A stretch of 64,000 bases of DNA from Aphanothece saxicola GSE-SYN-MK-01-06B (GTDB lineage Bacteria; Cyanobacteriota; Cyanobacteriia; PCC-6307; Cyanobiaceae): assembly GCA_019359745.1 (NCBI GenBank), contig JAHHGT010000004.1:310001-374000 (forward strand). The letters run 5' to 3'. Below, one piece after another: positions 55,556 to 64,000 of the stretch. Position 1 is the stretch's first letter, and every line of letters starts with the position of its first letter. Both the position numbers and the translations under genes were made by a program. The notes under the pieces were generated by a model that worked only from the letters and a program-made list of their open reading frames with translations, ran no database searches and was not told the origin of the DNA.

Positions 55556-57301
55556 TCAGTGCGCCGCAGGCGGTTCTTCGGAGGCCAGCAGTTCGGCATA
55601 AACGGGGGTCCAACGGGCGGCATCGAGCCGGCTCCTGGCGGCCTCAGGAGTGGTGACGTAACGGGCCAGTCCCTCCTGCACCGCCGCGATCGCCACGGCC
55701 TCAGCCACCGCCCGGGACACCACCTGAACGGCCGATAGGGGGGGCATCAGCGGCGCCTCCGGATCGCTGGCGGCCGGAATCACCCGGGCCAGGGCCTCGA
55801 TGCTGGCGTCAATCATGGTGTCGCTCACTTCTGTGGCGCCTACCGCCACGGCGCCGTAGCCAAGACCAGGGAACACGAAGCAGTTGTTGCACTGGCCGAT
55901 CACCCGTTCGATCGGCTGGCCGGCGCCGCCGGAGCAGACCACGGGAGCGAAGGGGCTGCCGGTGGCCACCAGGGCCCGGCCCTGGCTCCAGTGCAGCAGG
56001 TTCTCGGGGGTGATCTCCGCCAGGTGGGTGGGATTGGAGAGGGGCAGAACGATCGGCCGTGCGCCGCCGCCGCAAAGCGCCTCCACCACCGCCTGGTCGA
56101 AGGCCCCGGCGGCCGTGGAGGTGCCGATCAGCACCCCCGGCCGCACCGCTTCGACCACCGCCAGCAGGCCCGGGCCCGGACCATCGGCCGGCGCCGTCGC
56201 CCCGAACCGTGCCGCCAGCCGCTCCGGCGACTTGGCGAACGGGCCGGCGCCGCCGGAGAGGCCAGGGGTGTTTGCCAGGATCAGGCCATCGCGGTCGATC
56301 AGCCAGAGGCGATCGGCGGCCTCGGCGGCGCTGAGTCCCGCCCGCTGCAGCAGGCGCCACAGCCGCTCGGCGATGCCGCAACCGGCACTGCCCGCCCCGA
56401 AGATGACGATCTGCTGGTCGGCCAGTTGCTTGCCGAGGCCGCGCAGGCCGGCCAGGATCGCCGCGGCGGCCACGCTGCTGGTGCCCTGGATGTCGTCGTT
56501 GAAGCTCGGTACCCGGTGCCGGTAGGCCTCCAGCACGGGCCGCGCATGGGCGGCGCCGAAGTCCTCCCAGTGCACCAGGGCGCCCGGGCAGACCCGCTGC
56601 ACCGCCGTGATGAAGCGGTCGAGGAAGGCGGTGTAGGCCTCCCCCTGCAGCCGGGACTGGCGCAGGCCTGGGTAGCAGGGGTCGGCGAGCAGTTCGGGCC
56701 GGTCGGTGCCGACATCGAGCATCACCGGCAGCCCCCGGGCCGGATCCAGCCCGGCGCAGAGGGTGTAGACGGCCAGCTTCCCCTGGCAGATCTGGATGCC
56801 CCCCACCCCCTGGTCGCCGATGCCGAGGATCCCCTGGGCGTCGGTGACCAGGAGCAGGTCCGGGGAGTGGTCGCCGCAGGCCTGGGCCAGCAGCTCCTCA
56901 AGCCGGTCCTGCTGGGGTGCGGCCAGGTAGATCCCCTGGCTGGGGCTTCGGTAGGTGTGGCTGAAGTGCTGGATCGCCTGCCCCACCGTGGGGGTGTAGA
57001 CGATCGGCATCGCCAGCTCGATGTGGTCGGCGAGGAAGCGGTGGAAGAGGGTGACGTTCCGCTCCCTCAGGGTCTGGAGGTAGGCATACCGCTCCAGGTC
57101 GCTGCCCATGGCGTCGAAAGCCAGGCGGCAGCGCTCCACCTGGGCCTCGATGCTCTCCACCTGCCAGGGCAGCAGCGACTCCAGGCCCAGGGCCTGGCGC
57201 TCCGCCCGGCTGAAGGCGGTGCCCTTGTTGAGCAAAGGGTCATTCAGCAGCTCGGCGCCCCGGAGGAGCGTGCTCCGCTGGCGACGGGGTTCGGCGACCA
57301 C
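55556..57301 (-). CDS. Malic enzyme
   Basis: Oxidatively decarboxylates malate to pyruvate with NAD(P). The 581-residue protein has the malic N-domain (YTPTVGQAIQHFSH, DGQGILGIGDQGVGG-type segment read as DAQGILGIGDQGVGGIQI), the metal-binding VHWEDFGAAHA, FNDDIQGTSSVAAAAILAG, and the nucleotide-binding IFGAGSAGCGIAERL. The full length and the order match the large (NAD-dependent type) form. GTG 57301 starts it. It supplies pyruvate, potentially also for PFOR in the hydrogenase cluster; that link is inference. Cofactor preference is not clear. Confidence 0.95.
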   Translation of the reverse strand: MVAEPRRQRSTLLRGAELLNDPLLNKGTAFSRAERQALGLESLLPWQVESIEAQVERCRLAFDAMGSDLERYAYLQTLRERNVTLFHRFLADHIELAMPIVYTPTVGQAIQHFSHTYRSPSQGIYLAAPQQDRLEELLAQACGDHSPDLLLVTDAQGILGIGDQGVGGIQICQGKLAVYTLCAGLDPARGLPVMLDVGTDRPELLADPCYPGLRQSRLQGEAYTAFLDRFITAVQRVCPGALVHWEDFGAAHARPVLEAYRHRVPSFNDDIQGTSSVAAAAILAGLRGLGKQLADQQIVIFGAGSAGCGIAERLWRLLQRAGLSAAEAADRLWLIDRDGLILANTPGLSGGAGPFAKSPERLAARFGATAPADGPGPGLLAVVEAVRPGVLIGTSTAAGAFDQAVVEALCGGGARPIVLPLSNPTHLAEITPENLLHWSQGRALVATGSPFAPVVCSGGAGQPIERVIGQCNNCFVFPGLGYGAVAVGATEVSDTMIDASIEALARVIPAASDPEAPLMPPLSAVQVVSRAVAEAVAIAAVQEGLARYVTTPEAARSRLDAARWTPVYAELLASEEPPAAH

Positions 57302-57420
57302 GGCGTGCTCCTCGGTCCGCTGGCGCCCCCATCATCCATGGGGTGCCGGGATCACGCTGCCGGCGCCGGTGGCGGTTCCGCTGCTGAACTTGCCTCGACG
57401 TTCCTGTGATGCACCCCCCC

Positions 57421-58263
57421 ATGAAGATCGTGCGCTACGAAGACGTGCAGGGTCGGATCCACCTCGCCAGCCAGCATCCCGACGGCAGCCTGGAGCGCCT
57501 GGCGGGCGATCTGTTCGGCGAACTGGTGCCCACGGGCGAGACAGCCGCGGTGGCGCGGATCCTGGCCCCCCTGGAGCCCCGGGCCATCCTCTGCATCGGT
57601 CTCAACTACCGCCGCCATGCTGCCGAAACCGGCGCGGCGATCCCCACCTACCCGGTGCTGTTCATGAAGGTGCCGGGGGCTGTGCAGCACCCGGAGGCGC
57701 CGATCAGCCTGCCCACAACCGCGCCCAGCCACCAGGTGGATTACGAGGGGGAACTGGCGGTGGTGATCGGCCGCACCTGCCGCAACGTGTCGCGCTCCGA
57801 GGCCCTGGGGGTGGTGCTGGGCTACACCTGCGCCAACGACGTCAGCGCCCGTGACTGGCAGAAGCAGCCCCAGCTCGGCGGCGGCCAGTGGTGCCGCGGC
57901 AAGAGCTTCGACAGCTTCGCCCCCCTGGGCCCCTGCCTGGTGACCGCCGCGGCGATCCCCGATCCCCAGGCCCTCCGCCTGCAGACCCGCCTCAACGGCG
58001 AAACGGTGCAGGCGGCCAGCACCGCCGACATGATCTTCCCGGTGGCGGAGATCATCGAATTCCTGAGCGCCAGCACCACCCTGCCGGCCGGCACCGTGAT
58101 CCTCACCGGCACCCCCAGTGGTGTCGGCATGGCGGCCGATCCGCCCCGCTGGCTGCGCCGCGGCGATACGGTCGAGGTGGAGATCGAAGGAATCGGCGTG
58201 CTGCGCAATCCGGTGATCGACGAACCTCTCCCCAGCCCGCCCCCCGCGCCGGCCCCCGCGTGA
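57421..58263 (+). CDS. Fumarylacetoacetate hydrolase-family protein
   Basis: A 280-residue FAH-fold enzyme. Motifs are ILCIGLNYRRHAAETG, VDYEGELAVVIGRTCRNVS with two acidic metal ligands, VLGYTCANDVSARDWQ, and the C-terminal VILTGTPSGVG. Family members act as acylpyruvases, oxaloacetate decarboxylases or in aromatic-acid breakdown; the exact substrate is unknown. In-frame starts at 57406 (GTG), 57409 and 57421 (ATG) are possible; 57421 opens the first strand, MKIVRYE. The end overlaps the next small gene as GTGA. Confidence 0.9.
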   Translation: MKIVRYEDVQGRIHLASQHPDGSLERLAGDLFGELVPTGETAAVARILAPLEPRAILCIGLNYRRHAAETGAAIPTYPVLFMKVPGAVQHPEAPISLPTTAPSHQVDYEGELAVVIGRTCRNVSRSEALGVVLGYTCANDVSARDWQKQPQLGGGQWCRGKSFDSFAPLGPCLVTAAAIPDPQALRLQTRLNGETVQAASTADMIFPVAEIIEFLSASTTLPAGTVILTGTPSGVGMAADPPRWLRRGDTVEVEIEGIGVLRNPVIDEPLPSPPPAPAPA

Positions 58264-58508
58264 TCAAGCTCCCCGATGCCTGGACGGCCCAGCCCGAACG
58301 GGCCCACCGCAGCGGCGGTTACCGCCACTTCGCCCTGCTGGGCCAGCGGGGCCGTGGCCGCGAGCGCACCGTGGAGCTGGAGGCGGTGCTGGATCCCGGC
58401 TACCGCCTGCTGGTTCCCCTGGTCGAACTGCGAGACCGCCAGGCCTGGCAACCGGGCTGGCAGCGGTTGCCACAGGAGCAGGGGCCATCGGAGGGGACGG
58501 CCCACTGA
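58260..58508 (+). CDS. Small TIGR02450-like protein of unknown function
   Basis: An 82-residue protein starting from GTG 58260 that overlaps the FAH stop. It has the features of the small TIGR02450 group: an RHFALLGQ strand, then VELEAVLDPGYRLLVPLVELRDRQAWQPGWQRL, ending in the typical W-x-x-G-W. The group has no known role. Coupling to the FAH gene suggests they work together or are only cotranscribed. Confidence 0.6.
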   Translation: MIKLPDAWTAQPERAHRSGGYRHFALLGQRGRGRERTVELEAVLDPGYRLLVPLVELRDRQAWQPGWQRLPQEQGPSEGTAH

Positions 58509-58523
58509 GGGACGGGGCCTGGC

Positions 58524-60380
58524 TCAACCCTGCGACAATTCCCGACGGGCGACCACGTCCCAGGCCTGGTCGTTGTCGGCGCCGATGCTGCTCCCGTCGG
58601 CCTGAAGCAATTGCTCCAGGTCATGGGTGAGCTGACGCGAACGGGCGATCACCAGGGCGTCGTCGCCCTCAATCGTCGCCATCTCCTGCAGGGCGGCCTC
58701 ATCGTGCTGGCGGAATGTCTGGGCGATTCGATGGGCCCGGTGGGCCCGCACTCCCAGCAGCCTGAGGGCATCGATGCCCATCTCCAGGGCCGAGCCGAAG
58801 GTTTCTCGACGGATCAGGCTCACCCCCTGGCGGATCAGGGCGTAGGCATGGCGGCGATCCTGGGCCCGGGCCAGGATCGCCAGGTGGGGGAAATGTTTCT
58901 GGGCCAGGGCCACGATCTCCAGTGCCTTATCGGGATCGTCAATCGCCACCACCAGCAGCCGGGCCTGGGCGGCCCCGGCCGCCTGCAGCAGATCGAGCCG
59001 GCCGGCGTCGCCGTAGAACACCTTCCAGCCGAAGCGCCGCAGCAGATCGATCTGGGCGGGGCTGTGGTCAAGCACCGTGATGCGACAACGGTGGGCCAGC
59101 AGCAGCCGCCCCACCACCTGGCCGAAACGGCCGAAGCCGGCAATGATCACCGGGTTTTCACTCTCATCGATGCCGTCGGCCTCCCGTTCCTCCGTCGGGC
59201 TGGCGAAACGGGGCTGCAGCCAGCGGTCGTTGGAGATCAGCAGCAGGGGGGTGAGCAGCATGGAGAACGCCACCACCGCCACCAGGACGGCCGTGAGACT
59301 TTCCGGCAGCACTCTGGCCTTGGTGGCGAAGGAGAACAGAACGAAGGCGAACTCACCCCCCTGGGCGAGGGCGAAGCCGAACAGAAGTGTCTGGCTCCAG
59401 GCGAGGCGGAAGCCCCGCCCCAGGGCTACCAGCACGCCCAGCTTGGCGACCACCAGGGCCAGCACCAGGCCCAGGATCAGCCAGGGCCGCTCGATCAGCA
59501 GCCGGAAATCGATGCTGGCGCCGACGGTGAGAAAGAACAGGCCCAGCAGCAGGCCCTTGAACGGAGCGATGTCCCCCTCCAGCTCATGGCGGTACTCGTT
59601 GTCGGCCAGCACCACGCCGGCCACGAAGGTGCCCAGGGCCGGTGAGAGGCCCACCGACTGCATGGCCAGGGCGATGCCGATCACCAGCAGCAGGGCCATG
59701 GCCGTGAACACCTCCCGCAACCGGGTGGCCGCCACGATGCGGAACACGGGCCGCATCAGGTAGCGGCCGCCAACGATGATCCCGGCCACGATCCCCAGCA
59801 CCATCACGGCCTGGAGCCAGGGATTGAGGGCGGGCCCGTGGCCCCCGAGATCGGCCTTCTCGTAGGCCAGCAGCGGCAGCAACGCCAGGATGGGGATCAC
59901 CGCGATGTCCTGGAAGAGGAGCACCGAGAAGGCCGACTGGCCCGCGTCGGTTTTCGCCAGACCCTTCTCGTCGAGGCTCTGCAGGCCGATGGCTGTCGAT
60001 GACATCGACAGGATCAGCCCCACCGCCAGGGCCATTGTCCAGGTCAGCCCGAGCAGCATGGCCAGGGCCGTGATCAGCAGGGCGGTGGCCAGCACCTGCA
60101 GGCCTCCCATGCCGAGGATCGGCAGTCGCAGACGCCAGAGCCTGGAAGGCTGCAGCTCAAGCCCCACCAGGAACAGCAGCATCACCACGCCGAACTCGGC
60201 GAAGTGCATCACGTCCTCCCCCTCCTGCCCCACCAGGTGCAGCCCGAAGGGGCCGATCACCACCCCGGCGATGAGATAGCCGAGCACCGAACCCAGCCCC
60301 AGGCGGTTGGAGATCGGCACCGCCACCACGGCCGCGGCCAGATAGATGAAGGCCTGCAGGAAAAGGCTTTCGTCATGCAT
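58524..60380 (-). CDS. Glutathione-regulated-type K+/H+ antiporter, KefC/KefB-like
   Basis: A 618-residue CPA2 transporter: 12-13 membrane helices with GSVLGYLIAGVVIGP and AVGLILSMSSTAIGLQSL, then an RCK/TrkA-N domain with the NAD-binding GFGRFGQVVGRLLL and VFYGDAGRLDLLQAAGA that closely follow E. coli KefC. KefC releases potassium and acidifies the cytosol when electrophile-glutathione adducts accumulate. The gene follows a KefF-like reductase gene by 6 bases. Its 3' end is 15 bases from the convergent TIGR02450-like gene. Whether it is glutathione-gated in this host is inference. Confidence 0.9.
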   Translation of the reverse strand: MHDESLFLQAFIYLAAAVVAVPISNRLGLGSVLGYLIAGVVIGPFGLHLVGQEGEDVMHFAEFGVVMLLFLVGLELQPSRLWRLRLPILGMGGLQVLATALLITALAMLLGLTWTMALAVGLILSMSSTAIGLQSLDEKGLAKTDAGQSAFSVLLFQDIAVIPILALLPLLAYEKADLGGHGPALNPWLQAVMVLGIVAGIIVGGRYLMRPVFRIVAATRLREVFTAMALLLVIGIALAMQSVGLSPALGTFVAGVVLADNEYRHELEGDIAPFKGLLLGLFFLTVGASIDFRLLIERPWLILGLVLALVVAKLGVLVALGRGFRLAWSQTLLFGFALAQGGEFAFVLFSFATKARVLPESLTAVLVAVVAFSMLLTPLLLISNDRWLQPRFASPTEEREADGIDESENPVIIAGFGRFGQVVGRLLLAHRCRITVLDHSPAQIDLLRRFGWKVFYGDAGRLDLLQAAGAAQARLLVVAIDDPDKALEIVALAQKHFPHLAILARAQDRRHAYALIRQGVSLIRRETFGSALEMGIDALRLLGVRAHRAHRIAQTFRQHDEAALQEMATIEGDDALVIARSRQLTHDLEQLLQADGSSIGADNDQAWDVVARRELSQG

Positions 60381-60386
60381 GGTCGG

Positions 60387-61007
60387 TCACCGGGGGGAGG
60401 TGAGCACCCGATCAAGGTCGTGGTTCAGATACTCCCCTTCTGCGAGTGCATCCCAGCGCACCGTGCCGTCCCGCAGCCCCATGAGCAGGAGCCGGTAGGC
60501 GCGGGCGTAGGGGTCGATCTGGTCGGCCTCCCGGAGCAGGTGGGTGCCGTGGATCACGAAGGGGGGCAGGTAGTCCATGCCGCAGAGGCGGGCGGTCTGC
60601 TCGAAGGGCGCCAGCAGTTCCCTGATCGCGAAGCGGTTGGCGCCGGAACGGCAGTAGGCCTCCTTCTGGCCGCCGGTGGTGATGGCCGAGAGGAACGTCT
60701 TGCCCACCAGGGCCGTGCCGCCGGCCCCGTAGGCGAAGCCATGCTCGAGCACCAGGTCCTGCCACTCCTTGAGAATCGCCGGGCTGCTGTACCAGTAAAA
60801 CGGGTGCTGGAACACGATCATGTCGTGGGCCAGCAGCAGGGCCTGCTCCCTTTTCACGTCGATGTGGAAGCTGGGATAGGCCTCGTACAGATCGTGCAGC
60901 GTGACGTGTTCGAGGTCGCCGATGGCCCGGATCAGGCGACGGTTCACCCAGGACTTGTGCAGGGCCGGATGGGCGAACAGCACCAGGATGCGGTTGGCAT
61001 TGTCCAT
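60387..61007 (-). CDS. KefF-like NAD(P)H quinone reductase, antiporter partner
   Basis: A 206-residue flavodoxin-fold reductase. VLFAHPALHKSWVNRRLI, VFQHPFYWYSSPAILKEW, and ALVGKTFLSAITTGGQKEAY are the FMN-binding loops of the NQO/MdaB/KefF group. KefF binds KefC and is needed for full antiporter activity, and also reduces quinones. The order reductase-then-antiporter on one strand matches the E. coli kefFC operon. ATG 61007 gives the family N-terminus. Confidence 0.88.
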   Translation of the reverse strand: MDNANRILVLFAHPALHKSWVNRRLIRAIGDLEHVTLHDLYEAYPSFHIDVKREQALLLAHDMIVFQHPFYWYSSPAILKEWQDLVLEHGFAYGAGGTALVGKTFLSAITTGGQKEAYCRSGANRFAIRELLAPFEQTARLCGMDYLPPFVIHGTHLLREADQIDPYARAYRLLLMGLRDGTVRWDALAEGEYLNHDLDRVLTSPR

Positions 61008-61131
61008 GGGCCGTCCCTGCGTGGGCGGAGGTTAATCGGGTTTCTCGGCACGGACTGCCGCAGGAACACCATGCCGGCTCGCTGTCGGTTCGCCCCGGGT
61101 CCCAAACCGCCCACCTGGTGGATTTCAGCCA

Positions 61132-61395
61132 ATGTCCCTAATTGTCCTATCTGAAAGCGGTCCCGTGACCTTCAACGGATCCCTGGCGGAGCTCCAGGCC
61201 CTGGTCGCGGACCTCGGCTGTATGGGCCACTGGGTGCACCAGGGGGCCTTCGAGATGCTTGTCATTGACGACGGCGTATCAAACCTGCGCCTCAACCGGT
61301 GGCCCGGCACCGGGACCCTGATGCTGGTGGGCGATCCGGCCCAGCGCAGGGAGCTGGAGCCGCGGCTGAAGGAGGCCCTGGCCGGTCGCGCCTGA
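61132..61395 (+). CDS. Small hypothetical protein
   Basis: An 87-residue protein of unknown family, soluble, with mixed strands and one helix at the end (RRELEPRLKEALAG). The first half contains LIVLSESGPVTFNGSLAELQALVADLG and the second VSNLRLNRWPGTGTLMLVGD; no catalytic motif stands out. ATG 61132 is the only sensible start. It is convergent with the L,D-transpeptidase-like gene (7-base gap). Confidence 0.6.
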   Translation: MSLIVLSESGPVTFNGSLAELQALVADLGCMGHWVHQGAFEMLVIDDGVSNLRLNRWPGTGTLMLVGDPAQRRELEPRLKEALAGRA

Positions 61396-61402
61396 ACGCC
61401 CC

Positions 61403-61936
61403 TCAGTCCTTCACCACCAGCTCCGTGGTGCCGCTGCGGCGCAGCAGATCGCCCAGCACCAGCAGGTCGTTGCCGTGGATCAGGCCGATGCAGCCGTCAG
61501 TGCCGCTGCGTCGCCCCCGCCCGGCGCTGGGATCGTGGTGGATGCCCAGGCCCCGGCGGGCGGTTGGGAAGCTCGGCTCCAGGCCGATCCAGAGGAAGCG
61601 ACCGAGTTCGACATCATCCGTCGGCTCCACGGGGGTGATTTCGGTCACGGCGTAGCGCCCCCGCGGCAGGGGCGCCTTGCTGCCCAGCCGGCCCCGGTCA
61701 CCGTCCTGGCGCCGCACCCGGCCCACCAGGGCCTCGTAGGCCCGGGGCGGCTGGCCGGGGAGATGCAGCTGCAGCTCCCAGATCGGATCGCCGGTGACGG
61801 GCAGCTGCCGCTCGGTGCGCACCAGCACCATCTGACCGCCACTTCCAACCGCCAGTGCCCTGGGCCCGGGGTCACCTGGGGGCGCCACAAGGCCCAAGCC
61901 AAGGGCCAGCAGGGCCACAGCAGAGGATCGCTTCAT
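61403..61936 (-). CDS. Exported L,D-transpeptidase-like (YkuD) protein
   Basis: A 177-residue protein with a signal peptide (AVALLALGLGLVAPP). The C-terminal half has the YkuD catalytic pattern: LGIHHDPSAGR with His and then SGTDGCIGLIHGNDLLVL with the nucleophilic Cys. Family members cross-link peptidoglycan peptides. The domain is short, and the usual R/N-G-H-G spacing is not perfectly kept, so activity should be tested. ATG 61936 opens the signal peptide. Confidence 0.78.
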   Translation of the reverse strand: MKRSSAVALLALGLGLVAPPGDPGPRALAVGSGGQMVLVRTERQLPVTGDPIWELQLHLPGQPPRAYEALVGRVRRQDGDRGRLGSKAPLPRGRYAVTEITPVEPTDDVELGRFLWIGLEPSFPTARRGLGIHHDPSAGRGRRSGTDGCIGLIHGNDLLVLGDLLRRSGTTELVVKD

Positions 61937-62013
61937 GGACAGCACGGGCGCGGTGCCCGTGTTACTGCCCCGGCACGGGTGCCACAAGGGCGGGGCAGCC
62001 GGTTCTGGAAGAC

Positions 62014-62289
62014 TCAGTCCCGCTCATCGCCGTCCCGGCTGATCGTCACCAGGGCCGGCGCGAACAGAAACACCGTGTCCCCCAGTCGCTCGGACTGACC
62101 GTCCAGGGCGAAGACGCCACCCGAAACGAAGTCGATGGTGCGCTGGGCCTCCTCCGGGGCCATGCCGCTGAGGTGCAACACCACCGTCTTGAACTGCTGC
62201 ACCGCCAGCACCGCGTCGACAGCCTCCTCAAAGCGGCCCGGTGTCATCACCACCACCTCGTGAAACCAGGTGCCGAAGGGGGTTTCCAT
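62014..62289 (-). CDS. Short SepF-like (DUF552) protein
   Basis: A 91-residue protein matching the core SepF fold, a membrane-bending anchor for FtsZ: FHEVVVMTPGRFEEAVDAVLA, VVLHLSGMAPEEAQRTIDFVSGGVFALDG and DTVFLFAPALVTI. The amphipathic N-terminal membrane helix and linker of full SepF (usually 150-200 residues) are absent, and no upstream in-frame extension looks like one. So it is either a paralogue with a different role or lacks membrane tethering. Same strand as the L,D-transpeptidase-like gene, 77 bases apart. Confidence 0.82.
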   Translation of the reverse strand: METPFGTWFHEVVVMTPGRFEEAVDAVLAVQQFKTVVLHLSGMAPEEAQRTIDFVSGGVFALDGQSERLGDTVFLFAPALVTISRDGDERD

Positions 62290-62357
62290 CGCCCCAGGTT
62301 GCCTCAGGCCCGCTCCCCCAGCTAGCGGCTGTGGTGGTGCCTTCCCTGAGAACCGCT

Positions 62358-62786
62358 TCAGGCGATCACGGCGATGGCGTCGATCTCCACCCGCGCCCCC
62401 TTCGGCAGGGCCGCCACCTGCACGCAGGCCCGCGCCGGAGCCACCCCCGCGCTGAACACCTCGGCATAGAGGGCGTTGACCCGGGCGAAATCGTTCAGAT
62501 CCACCAGGTACACCGTGGTGCGCACCACCTGCTCAGGACCGCAGCCGGCGGCGGCCAGCACCGCCTGCAGGTTGGCGAGCACCTGGACGGTTTCGGCCTC
62601 CACGTCACCGCCCCCCACCAGGGTGCCGCCCACCGGATCGAGGGCGATCTGGCCGGAGCAGTAGAGGACGCCACCGGCGACCACGGCCTGGTTGTAGGGA
62701 CCCACCGGGGCGGGGGCGGCCGGGGTATGGACCGGATGAGACAAGGGCCTGTGCCTTTCGTCACCCCCGCCAGCGCTGGAACTCAT
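62358..62786 (-). CDS. RidA/YjgF-family enamine/imine deaminase
   Basis: Removes reactive 2-aminoacrylate-type enamines made by PLP enzymes. The protein of about 142 residues has APAPVGPYNQAVVAGGVLYCSGQ, NLQAVLAAAGCGPEQVVRTTVYLVD, FARVNALYAEVF and the end PARACVQVAALPKGARVEIDAIA, with the key Arg in PARACV. The ATG at 62786 is used; ATG 62798 is also in frame. The N-terminal extension of 20 residues before the fold is low complexity. Divergent from the ABC ATPase gene by 29 bases. Confidence 0.92.
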   Translation of the reverse strand: MSSSAGGGDERHRPLSHPVHTPAAPAPVGPYNQAVVAGGVLYCSGQIALDPVGGTLVGGGDVEAETVQVLANLQAVLAAAGCGPEQVVRTTVYLVDLNDFARVNALYAEVFSAGVAPARACVQVAALPKGARVEIDAIAVIA

Positions 62787-62815
62787 GACGGGTGACAATG
62801 CGGGACTGGGATCTT

Positions 62816-64000
62816 ATGGCTTCTTCCACCACCATCGCCACGCCTGCCGCCACTGCCGCCACCACGGCGTCGAGCCCCGGGGAGATCACCGGCCTCGCCC
62901 CCCGCGATCACGTCCGCATCGACGACCTCTGGTATCGCTACCCGGGTCGCGACGTTTCTGCCTGGACCCTCCAGGGGATCGACCTCGTCCTGGGTGCGGG
63001 GGAACTGGTGGGTCTGCTGGGCCCGTCCGGCTGCGGCAAGACCACCCTGCTGCGACTGATCGCCGGCTTCGAGCGCCCCGGTCGCGGCAGCATCAGCATC
63101 GGCGGCCAGCAGGTGGCGGGTCCGGAGCGGTTGCTGCCCCCCGAGCGCCGGGGCGTCGGCATGGTGTTCCAGGACGATGCCCTCTTCCCCCATCTCGATG
63201 CCTGGCGGAATGCCTGTTTTGGCTTGCGCCGCGGCCAGGACACGGCCCGGGTGTCCTGGCTGCTCGATCTGCTGGGGCTGGGCGGGCTGGAGCGCCGCTA
63301 CCCCCACGAACTCTCCGGCGGCCAGCGCCAGCGCCTCGCCATGGCCCGGGCACTGGCGCCCTCGCCCTCGGTGGTGCTGCTGGATGAGCCCTTCTCCAAC
63401 CTGGATGTGGAGGTGCGGCTGCGGCTGCGCAGCGAGCTGCCGGCCGTGCTCGCCCGCTGCGGCGCCAGCGGTCTGATGGTCACGCACGATCCGGAGGAGG
63501 CACTGGCGATCTGCGATCGGGTGGGGGTGCTGCGCGACGGGGTGCTGCACCAGTGCGCCCCGCCCCGTGAACTGGTCGACCAGCCCGCCACCGCCTTCGT
63601 GGGCCAGTTCGTGCTCCAGTCCAACCTGTTGCCGGCCCGCTGGCGGGGCCGGCGGCTTCAGACCGTGCTCGGGGAACTGGAGCCCCTCTCCAGGGGGGAA
63701 GAGGGTGCGGAGGCACCGGAGGCTGTCGAGGTGATGGTGCGACCCCAGGCCCTGGAGTTCCTGCCCGGGGAGGAGGGGCCGGCCTGGATCACCGGGCGGG
63801 AATTCCTCGGCCGGGAATGGCTCTACCAGGTGCAGCTCGGTGACCAGCGGTTGCGCTGGCGGGCGCCCCTGGAGGCCGACCACCCCCACGGCCGCCGAGG
63901 CCGGCTGCGGTTCCGCGCCGGTGAGTCGGCCCTGTTGTTCCCGGGTGGTCGTTCACTGGTGACCCTGCCCCGGGGCCGCAGCGCCGAGAACCTCAGCTCG
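62816..64000 (+). CDS. ABC transporter ATP-binding protein, FbpC/PotA-type, truncated by the window edge
   Basis: The frame is open from ATG 62816 to the last base (395 codons) without a stop. The ATPase core has Walker A LLGPSGCGKTTLL, ELSGGQRQRLAMARAL, Walker B VVLLDEPFSNLD, the switch motif VTHDPEEAL, and a C-terminal regulatory TOBE-like part with the VMVRPQALEFLP motif. It is closest to iron(III), sulfate or polyamine importers; in cyanobacteria the FutC iron transporter ATPase is one candidate. No partner genes are in the window. The N-terminal 30 residues are an Ala/Thr-rich extension. Confidence 0.88.
   Translation, partial: MASSTTIATPAATAATTASSPGEITGLAPRDHVRIDDLWYRYPGRDVSAWTLQGIDLVLGAGELVGLLGPSGCGKTTLLRLIAGFERPGRGSISIGGQQVAGPERLLPPERRGVGMVFQDDALFPHLDAWRNACFGLRRGQDTARVSWLLDLLGLGGLERRYPHELSGGQRQRLAMARALAPSPSVVLLDEPFSNLDVEVRLRLRSELPAVLARCGASGLMVTHDPEEALAICDRVGVLRDGVLHQCAPPRELVDQPATAFVGQFVLQSNLLPARWRGRRLQTVLGELEPLSRGEEGAEAPEAVEVMVRPQALEFLPGEEGPAWITGREFLGREWLYQVQLGDQRLRWRAPLEADHPHGRRGRLRFRAGESALLFPGGRSLVTLPRGRSAENLSS

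Overview
This window is high-GC cyanobacterial DNA, most like a freshwater Cyanobium/Synechococcus-type picocyanobacterium. The signs are ndhL with its DUF3007 neighbour, a cyAbrB regulator, a group 2 sigma-70 factor, Nif11-domain proteins, a pyrF-pyrE fusion in the cyanobacterial order, and the bidirectional HoxEFUYH [NiFe]-hydrogenase. Species and all functions are inferred from sequence reading alone; no database search was run.

Layout. 1-6.5 kb is an accessory, defence-like patch: the 3' part of a type I restriction hsdR, a decayed IS5-family element with recognisable end repeats, a SAM methyltransferase directly followed by an AlkB-like dioxygenase, and an unusual protein with two ubiquitin-like beta-grasp modules joined to a HicA-like mRNA-interferase domain. 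The stretch from about 2.3 to 6.5 kb is visibly AT-richer than the rest. 6.5-23.3 kb is mixed housekeeping: DUF1460 amidase, SDR, orphan ABC ATPase, metalloprotease, sigma factor, PsiE-like protein, Nif11-cupin fusion, GNAT, cyAbrB, cytochrome c6-like protein, trpA-DUF3007-ndhL, tRNA-Leu(UAA), a thiol-redox membrane protein, a DJ-1/PfpI protein, a free-standing Nif11 peptide and a PAS-GGDEF diguanylate cyclase.

23.4-46.6 kb is the centrepiece, a hydrogen-metabolism supercluster: hoxE, then (after an insertion of c-di-GMP genes and a periplasmic binding protein) hoxF-U-Y-H-W-hypA, an outer-membrane beta-barrel gene, then hypB-F-C-nifJ-DHODH-like-hypD-E. Most genes after hoxF overlap by a few bases, implying co-translation. 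It encodes the diaphorase, the hydrogenase, its endopeptidase, all six Hyp maturation proteins, and pyruvate:ferredoxin oxidoreductase, a natural electron source for fermentative H2 production. The inserted genes between hoxE and hoxF (CHASE-PAS-GGDEF-EAL, membrane GGDEF, and a divergent solute-binding lipoprotein) resemble in architecture the NspS/MbaA type of ligand-controlled c-di-GMP signalling.

46.5-64 kb: a P2-type cation ATPase, a TraB/GumN protein, an orphan RND pump, UMP synthase, malic enzyme, an FAH-family hydrolase, a KefF/KefC-type K+ efflux pair, an L,D-transpeptidase-like protein, a short SepF-like protein, RidA, and an FbpC/PotA-like ABC ATPase running off the right edge.
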